64,000 nt of DNA from 40CM-2-70-7 sp035631315 (GTDB lineage: Bacteria; Gemmatimonadota; Gemmatimonadetes; Gemmatimonadales; GWC2-71-9). Positions within the stretch are counted from its first letter, which is position 1. Each line of letters opens with the position of its first letter. Positions 59,450 to 64,000 of the stretch are shown here, one piece after another. The stretch lies in the NCBI GenBank assembly GCA_035631315.1, contig DASQIZ010000107.1, positions 62,001-126,000 on the forward strand, written 5' to 3'. Made by a program: the position numbers and the translations under genes. The notes beneath the pieces are model-generated. The model ran no database searches, was not told the origin of the DNA, and worked only from the letters and a program-made list of their open reading frames with translations.

Positions 59450-60640
59450 GATGTGCGCCGCCGGAAGCTGTTTCCATCCTGTCCACCCCGCCGGTGCATC
59501 GATCACCGCCGTCGCAGGCTTGCCGTCGAGTGACACCTTGTCCACGCGCCACGTACGGCCCGGATCGACTCGCCGCGCCCATCCCCTCGTGAGCGAAGCC
59601 GCGAAGGCATTGGCCGCCTGCTGATCCCGCCAGACGACATACCAGACCAGCGCATTCCCGTGCGCGCCGAATACGGCGTACCGGTCCCCCGCCCACCCGC
59701 TCGCCAGCTGCGCGGCCAGGTCCGCGGACCCCAACGCCTGCTGGAGAACGAGGCGGGTTTCGAACTCGCCCAGGTCATCGGTCAGGTCGGGGCGCTCGGC
59801 CCCCTGATCGAACACAATCCGGACCGGGAGGTCGTGCGCCGCGAACCGGTCGGGATGGAGGATCTGCGACGTCGACACCGGCATCAGCTTCCCGTACGGC
59901 TGCTCACCGGGATGCTGGGCCATGAACCATTTCACGAAGTCGCCGCCGGCGAGGTACGGAAAGATGAGGGTCTGCTTCACCCACAGGGGCGCGTTGGAGA
60001 AGTTCGGAAACTGCTCCTGCTGCATCTGAATCGCCCCGCCCATGTCCCAGAGAGACGGCAGGTTCTCGATCTTCTGCTCCGGCATCAGTACGCGGATCTG
60101 CCCGAGCGTCGCCTGACCTTCGAAGATCGCCTGCGCGGCGTTGCGACGGTCGTTCTGGTAGCGCTGGTGGATGACGGAATCGATGGGAGAGTATTGGTCC
60201 TGTAGTGCGTGCACCAGCTCGTGCGAAATCACCGTCGTCCTGAGCGTCGCGGTGTCGGCATCCGTCGGAATGAACAGCGCCCCCGAGTCGGGATCGTAGT
60301 ACCCTGCCACTTGTTCGGTCAGCACGTTTACCAGCAGGCGATGCAAGTCCATGCTGTCGGGAATCAGGCCGAGGTGCTTGTAGGCTGCTTCGTAGCTCGC
60401 GAATTCGGCGGGCGGGAGGTCCTCGTCCAGCTTGTGGAGCACGTAGGTCCGGATCTGGTCCCGGGTCCGGATCTCCACCCCCGGCTCCCGCTTGAACTTG
60501 AGGCCCACAGCGGCCTCCACGGCAGGCATCGTCTGACGTACCAGATCGCGCACGGCCGTCTGCGTCTGCACAGCTTGGGCCCGTTGCCGGCACGCCACGA
60601 GGGCAACGAGTGCCGCGGCTACGGGAGCGACGCGCATCAT
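59435..60640 (-). CDS. Lipoprotein with HExxH metallopeptidase motif
   Basis: ATG 60640 overlaps the previous stop by ATGA (an in-frame GTG 9 nt upstream is possible); 401 aa. The signal ends in L-V-A-C-R, a lipobox. The protein contains SHELVHALQDQYSPID with H-E-L-V-H and a distal FEGQATLGQIRVLM with the likely third ligand Glu, a gluzincin-like layout. Its family name is not known to me. Zinc peptidase activity is an inference from the motif. Confidence 0.75.
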   Translation of the reverse strand: MMRVAPVAAALVALVACRQRAQAVQTQTAVRDLVRQTMPAVEAAVGLKFKREPGVEIRTRDQIRTYVLHKLDEDLPPAEFASYEAAYKHLGLIPDSMDLHRLLVNVLTEQVAGYYDPDSGALFIPTDADTATLRTTVISHELVHALQDQYSPIDSVIHQRYQNDRRNAAQAIFEGQATLGQIRVLMPEQKIENLPSLWDMGGAIQMQQEQFPNFSNAPLWVKQTLIFPYLAGGDFVKWFMAQHPGEQPYGKLMPVSTSQILHPDRFAAHDLPVRIVFDQGAERPDLTDDLGEFETRLVLQQALGSADLAAQLASGWAGDRYAVFGAHGNALVWYVVWRDQQAANAFAASLTRGWARRVDPGRTWRVDKVSLDGKPATAVIDAPAGWTGWKQLPAAHISAQQ

Positions 60641-61764
60641 CCTGCCCACTCGATGTCTTTCCCCACGGAGGCGCTCACCACCCGGGCGATCTCGCGCCCG
60701 GTCACCACCAACCCTTGCGACTCGAGCTCCGCCCGCAACAGCCGGTCCAGCTCGCCACGGCGGTCCCCGAGAGTCTGAGAGGCCCGCGGGGCCGGCGCCG
60801 CCGGGGACGATGCCCGGTCGCCCGACAGCATGCGGTCCAGCTCGGCCCCGATCCGCTCGAGCATCGGCACGATTTCGGCGGCGAGGTCGGCGGCCGGCTC
60901 TCCGGCAGGATCCTCCGCACTGCCGCGACGGATCGCCTTCTCCACCTGCCGGCGTTCACGGATCAACCGTTCGAGCTCCGGAGAAACTTTGGCCGTCGCC
61001 TGGGCGTGCGCGCACGCTTCATCCAGGACATCGATGGCCTTGTCGGGCCGGGCCCGTTCGAGCACGAACTGGTCGGTCAGGACGATCGCGGCCTGGAGGG
61101 CGTCGTCCGTAATGGCCACCGCGTGGTGACGCTCGAGGCGGGGGCGGCGCGCCTGGAGCACTTCCCGCGTCTGGGCCGCGTCCAGCTCTTCGATCGCCAC
61201 CGGGTGAAAGCGCCGCTCGAGCGCGGGGTCACTCTTGATCCAGCGATCGTACTCGGGGGTCGTGGTCGCGCCGATGATCCGGATGTCGCCGCGCACCAGC
61301 GCGGGTTTGAGCATGTTGCCCGCGTCCATCGCGGCGCCGACGGCCGTCCCCTGCCCCACGAGGTTGTGGAGCTCGTCGACGAAGAGAATGGAATCGGGGT
61401 TGGCCGCGAGCGACTCCACCACACGGCGCAGACGGCCTTCGTATTGCCCACGGAAGCTGGTGTCGGCGAGCAGGGCGACGTGGTCGAGCGCGAGGACTTG
61501 TGCGTCCTTCAGGGCCGGGGGCACATCGCCGGCCGCGATGCGCTGGGCGAGTCCTTCGACGACGGCGGTCTTGCCGACCCCGGCGCGGCCCACGAGCGCC
61601 GGGTTGTTCTTGCCCTGGCGCAGGAGAATATCGATCACGCGGGCGATCTCGCCGTCCCGGCAGCGCACGGGCTCCAGCTCGCCACGGCGCGCCTGCCGCG
61701 TGAGGTCGAGCGCGACCCGTGCCATCACGTCGCCCTCGCCGAAGAGACTGAAGGGACTGCTCAT
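60637..61764 (-). CDS. Single-domain Clp-type AAA+ ATPase
   Basis: 375 aa. It has the first AAA+ domain of ClpA/ClpB type: ARRGELEPVRCRDGEIARVI, Walker A GRAGVGKTAVVEGLA, FRGQYEGRLRRVVESL, Walker B ILFVDELHNLVG, and sensor/arginine-finger region ERRFHPVAIEELD. The N-terminal Clp repeats, the middle domain and the second AAA+ domain are all absent. The last about 100 residues are helical and charged. It lies between prepilin peptidase and a metallopeptidase. Confidence 0.88.
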   Translation of the reverse strand: MSSPFSLFGEGDVMARVALDLTRQARRGELEPVRCRDGEIARVIDILLRQGKNNPALVGRAGVGKTAVVEGLAQRIAAGDVPPALKDAQVLALDHVALLADTSFRGQYEGRLRRVVESLAANPDSILFVDELHNLVGQGTAVGAAMDAGNMLKPALVRGDIRIIGATTTPEYDRWIKSDPALERRFHPVAIEELDAAQTREVLQARRPRLERHHAVAITDDALQAAIVLTDQFVLERARPDKAIDVLDEACAHAQATAKVSPELERLIRERRQVEKAIRRGSAEDPAGEPAADLAAEIVPMLERIGAELDRMLSGDRASSPAAPAPRASQTLGDRRGELDRLLRAELESQGLVVTGREIARVVSASVGKDIEWAG

Positions 61765-61768
61765 CGGT

Positions 61769-62554
61769 TCACGCGCCGTGCAGGAACAGGACGTACCAGG
61801 ACAAGATCGAATCCCGGAACAGGAAGGTCACCGCGCCACCCACAGCCAGAAATACCCCGAACGGCACCAGTCGCTTCCGGCCCATGAGCTGCAGGGGCAG
61901 GAAAATGACCGACCCGGCCAGGGCGCCGAGAAACACCGTGAGGAGTATCCCGCGCCATCCGACGAACGCGCCGATCATCGCCAGCATCTTCACGTCGCCC
62001 CACCCCATCGCCTCCTGCTTCAAGACGTAACTGCCCACCGTGCGGACCACCCAGAGGAGCGCCCATCCCGCGGCCGCGCCGATCAGGGCATCGAGGAGCC
62101 CGGTGGCACCACCGAACAGCGCCAGGCCGAGCCCCACCACCAATCCTCCATACGAGAGTTCGTCGGGAATGATGTAGTGGCGGGCGTCGATGATCGCGAT
62201 GCCGAGCAGGATGGTTCCCAGGATGCAACCATCGATCATGCGCGGGGTGGGTCCGTATAGCAGCGCACAGGCGAGCCAGAGCAGGCCGACGGCGAGCTCG
62301 ATGATGATGTACTGGGGCGAGATCGGGTTACCGCACCACCGGCACCTCCCCCGGAGCACGAGCCAGGAGATGACCGGGATGTTGTCGTACCAGGCGATTT
62401 CCTTGTGACATTTCGGGCATGAGGAGGGTGGGCGGATCAGCGAGCGGGCCTTCGGGTCCTCATTCGGGAGCCTGACGATGCAGACGTTCAGGAAGCTCCC
62501 GAACACCAGCCCGAACAGGGTCGCGACGACCAGGAAGAAGACTTCAACGCCCAC
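61769..62554 (-). CDS. pilD: Prepilin peptidase / N-methyltransferase
   Basis: It cleaves and methylates type IV pilin-like signal peptides at the inner membrane. GTG 62554 (VGVEVFFLVVATLFG) overlaps the upstream stop by 11 nt; 261 aa. FGLVFGSFLNVCIVRLPNED, the cytoplasmic zinc cysteines in CPKCHKEI and RCRWCGNPI, and the catalytic aspartates in IIDARHYIIPDE and MGWGDVKML are all present. Confidence 0.95.
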   Translation of the reverse strand: MGVEVFFLVVATLFGLVFGSFLNVCIVRLPNEDPKARSLIRPPSSCPKCHKEIAWYDNIPVISWLVLRGRCRWCGNPISPQYIIIELAVGLLWLACALLYGPTPRMIDGCILGTILLGIAIIDARHYIIPDELSYGGLVVGLGLALFGGATGLLDALIGAAAGWALLWVVRTVGSYVLKQEAMGWGDVKMLAMIGAFVGWRGILLTVFLGALAGSVIFLPLQLMGRKRLVPFGVFLAVGGAVTFLFRDSILSWYVLFLHGA

Positions 62555-63245
62555 GCAGTACCTCGTAGAGGAGAATCCCCGCCGCCACACCGACATTGAG
62601 GGACTCAGCGCCGCCCGCCATCGGAATCGCCACCCGCTGTGCCGCCACGGCGTTCAGTGCCGGTCTGATGCCGGCGCCTTCGTTCCCGACGATGACGCCC
62701 ACCGGCCCCGCGCCACGTTTGATCCGTCCGATCGGCATCCCATCGGCCGCGGTGGCCCACAGCGTCACATCCTTGGCCTTGGCCCAGGTGATGAACGCCG
62801 CATCATCGAGGGACACGACCGGGTGCCGGAAGTTCGCCCCCATCGCCGCGCGGAGGGTCTTGGGTCCCAGGATGTCCGCCGTTCCCCGCAGGGCGATGGT
62901 GCCCGTCGCCCCAAGTCCATGCGCGGTCCGGAGGAGCGTGCCGACGTTGCCGGGGTCCTGCACGCCGTCGATCACCTGCACGGCGCCGGTGGCGTCGAGC
63001 TTCAGGTCGTCGACGGTCCAGCGGCGCGGCTCGATCACCGCGACGATGCCCTGCGGCGTGTCGGTGTCGGCGAGGGGCGCGAAGACCCGGGCCGAGACCG
63101 CTTCGATGGGCACGGCGTGCTTCTCGAGGTCTTCGCGCAGCGATGCGCCGCGCGCGGTCCGCTCGAGATCGGCGGCGATCACGGCGCCCTTGATGGGTAC
63201 GCCCGCCGCGAGCGCCTCCTCGAGCAGGCGTACGCCCTCCACCAA
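62544..63245 (-). CDS. SpoU/TrmH-family RNA 2'-O-methyltransferase
   Basis: It has the SPOUT knot with motifs VIDGVQDPGNVGTLLRTAHG, VGVIVGNEGAGIR and AIPMAGGAESLNVGVAAG. From TTG 63245 it has 233 aa, but family-like sequence (NLQSLIRDLQRRKARGRRGL) continues upstream to about 63315 with no ATG, GTG or TTG before a stop codon. The true start is either a rare codon or hidden by a one-base error: ATG 63336 would be in frame if one base of the following G-run were removed. It resembles RlmB/TsnR-like rRNA 2'-O-methyltransferases. Confidence 0.85.
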   Translation of the reverse strand: MVEGVRLLEEALAAGVPIKGAVIAADLERTARGASLREDLEKHAVPIEAVSARVFAPLADTDTPQGIVAVIEPRRWTVDDLKLDATGAVQVIDGVQDPGNVGTLLRTAHGLGATGTIALRGTADILGPKTLRAAMGANFRHPVVSLDDAAFITWAKAKDVTLWATAADGMPIGRIKRGAGPVGVIVGNEGAGIRPALNAVAAQRVAIPMAGGAESLNVGVAAGILLYEVLRGR

Positions 63246-63383
63246 TGCCAGCCCGCGACGCCCCCGCGCCTTGCGCCGTTGGAGATCGCGGATGAGGGAC
63301 TGCAGATTAGTGGCTATGGGTCTCCCTGTGCTTCATAACATCGCCGCCCGAGTCCCTTTCGCCAAGCGCGGACGGCCCGGGCC

Positions 63384-64000
63384 ATGAGAATCGCCCTCAC
63401 GGTCGCCGGTTCTGATTCGGGAGGCGGGGCCGGGATTCAGGCGGACCTCAAGACCTTCCATCAGTTCGGGGTGTTCGGGACGAGCGTCATCGCCGCCGTT
63501 ACGGCTCAGAACACGAGGGGGGTGGTCGCCTGGGAACCGGTGAGCCAGGCCCTGATCGCCCGGCAGCTCGACGCACTCATCGCCGACCTCCCGCCCGATG
63601 GGCTGAAGAGCGGCATGCTCGGGTCCCGTGCCGGCGTCGAGACGGTCGCCGCGGCGCTCCAACGCGTGCCCACCAAACCCTACGTGCTGGACCCCGTGTT
63701 GGTCGCGACCTCGGGTCACGCGCTCGCGGACGCCTCGGCGTCATCCGCGATCGCCGAGCAGCTGGTGCCGCTCGCGACACTGGTCACGCCGAACCTCGAC
63801 GAAGCCGAGCGCCTGACGGGACTCGAAGTGCGAAACGCCGAGCAGATGGAGCTGGCCGGGCGAGCCCTGCTGAAGCGCGGTGCCGCGGCCGCGCTCATCA
63901 AGGGTGGCCACCTCGCCGGCGACGCCGTGATCGATGTGCTGGTGAGGCCGGAGGGCATTCGGCGCTTTCTCCACCCGCGGCTCGCCTCGACTTCGACGCA
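63384..64000 (+). CDS. thiD: Hydroxymethylpyrimidine/phosphomethylpyrimidine kinase (partial)
   Basis: It phosphorylates HMP and HMP-P in thiamine synthesis. ATG 63384 is open to the window edge, giving 205 residues. Motifs are ALTVAGSDSGGGAGIQADLK, TSVIAAVTAQNTRGVV, LKSGMLGSRAGVETVAAAL, KPYVLDPVLVATSGHAL and LVTPNLDEAERLTGLEV, with AALIKGGHLAGDAVIDVL near the end. About 60 residues are missing past the edge. Confidence 0.93.
   Translation, partial: MRIALTVAGSDSGGGAGIQADLKTFHQFGVFGTSVIAAVTAQNTRGVVAWEPVSQALIARQLDALIADLPPDGLKSGMLGSRAGVETVAAALQRVPTKPYVLDPVLVATSGHALADASASSAIAEQLVPLATLVTPNLDEAERLTGLEVRNAEQMELAGRALLKRGAAAALIKGGHLAGDAVIDVLVRPEGIRRFLHPRLASTST

Overview
The window is GC-rich, gene-dense bacterial chromosome. 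Several traits fit a member of Gemmatimonadota or a similar soil or aquatic Gram-negative phylum: many lipoproteins with a signal peptide and lipobox, LysM lytic transglycosylases, an orphan MacB/ADOP-type permease, PAS-rich hybrid kinases, and frequent 1-4 nt start/stop overlaps. The phylum assignment is inferred from gene content and style; no rRNA gene is present.

Left chromosomal part (1-27.5 kb). It opens with the tail of an RND pump, a small secreted protein and a matrixin-like lipoprotein protease. Next come the anaplerotic pair malic enzyme-phosphotransacetylase fusion (maeB) and PEP carboxykinase (pckA), followed by an HD hydrolase. A PP2C phosphatase and a triple-FHA protein form a phospho-signalling pair. 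uvrA, an EamA permease and tRNA-Asn follow. A large hybrid histidine kinase is paired with a response regulator. holB-moaC and a transglycosylase gene come next, then a four-gene ATGA-overlapped operon ending in an MltD-like LysM transglycosylase, then ilvE and several secreted or membrane proteins.

Island (27.57-47.20 kb). About 19.6 kb is inserted inside the anticodon arm of a tRNA-Lys(UUU) gene. The two halves of that tRNA lie at 47182-47223 (5' half) and 27540-27585 (3' half), share a 15-bp core, and join by eye into a perfect 73-nt cloverleaf. Both ends carry paired TGTTTACCC motifs that look like integrase arm sites. A tyrosine recombinase remnant at the left end lacks its N-terminus and carries a frameshift, so the element is probably fixed. 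It also carries an intact replacement tRNA-Lys(UUU) (46942-47014), placed directly downstream of the broken host 5' half. The cargo is a collection of small enzymes and transporters: a MerB-like lyase, cupins, N-acetyltransferases including an AAC(6')-like one, two DHFR/RibD-type reductases, DinB, VOC, an FMN reductase with a MarR regulator and three regularly spaced operators, EamA, a MocR regulator, an alpha/beta hydrolase and a quinone oxidoreductase.

The MerB-like gene has an in-frame UGA exactly where the family has its second catalytic cysteine, followed by a hairpin whose loop contains GGUC about 20 nt downstream. This is either a new selenoprotein or a recent nonsense mutation.

Right chromosomal part (47.2-64 kb). 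It holds a small phosphate-binding-like protein, a fusion of two complete LysR regulators in one chain, a CheC-like protein with a PAS hybrid kinase, a methyltransferase and a two-domain cupredoxin-like lipoprotein. The conserved translation operon ffh-rpsP-rimM-trmD-rplS-rnhB runs on the minus strand, with an unusually short rimM. The window ends with a DUF445 protein, an rRNA methyltransferase/prepilin peptidase/Clp-type ATPase/metallopeptidase minus-strand cluster, and the start of thiD.

Other notable structure: heptanucleotide tandem repeats inside or at the ends of three genes (uvrA, an EamA gene, ffh), a second short copy of the tRNA-Lys 3' end at 24.57 kb, and a 71-bp repeat present twice in the island.
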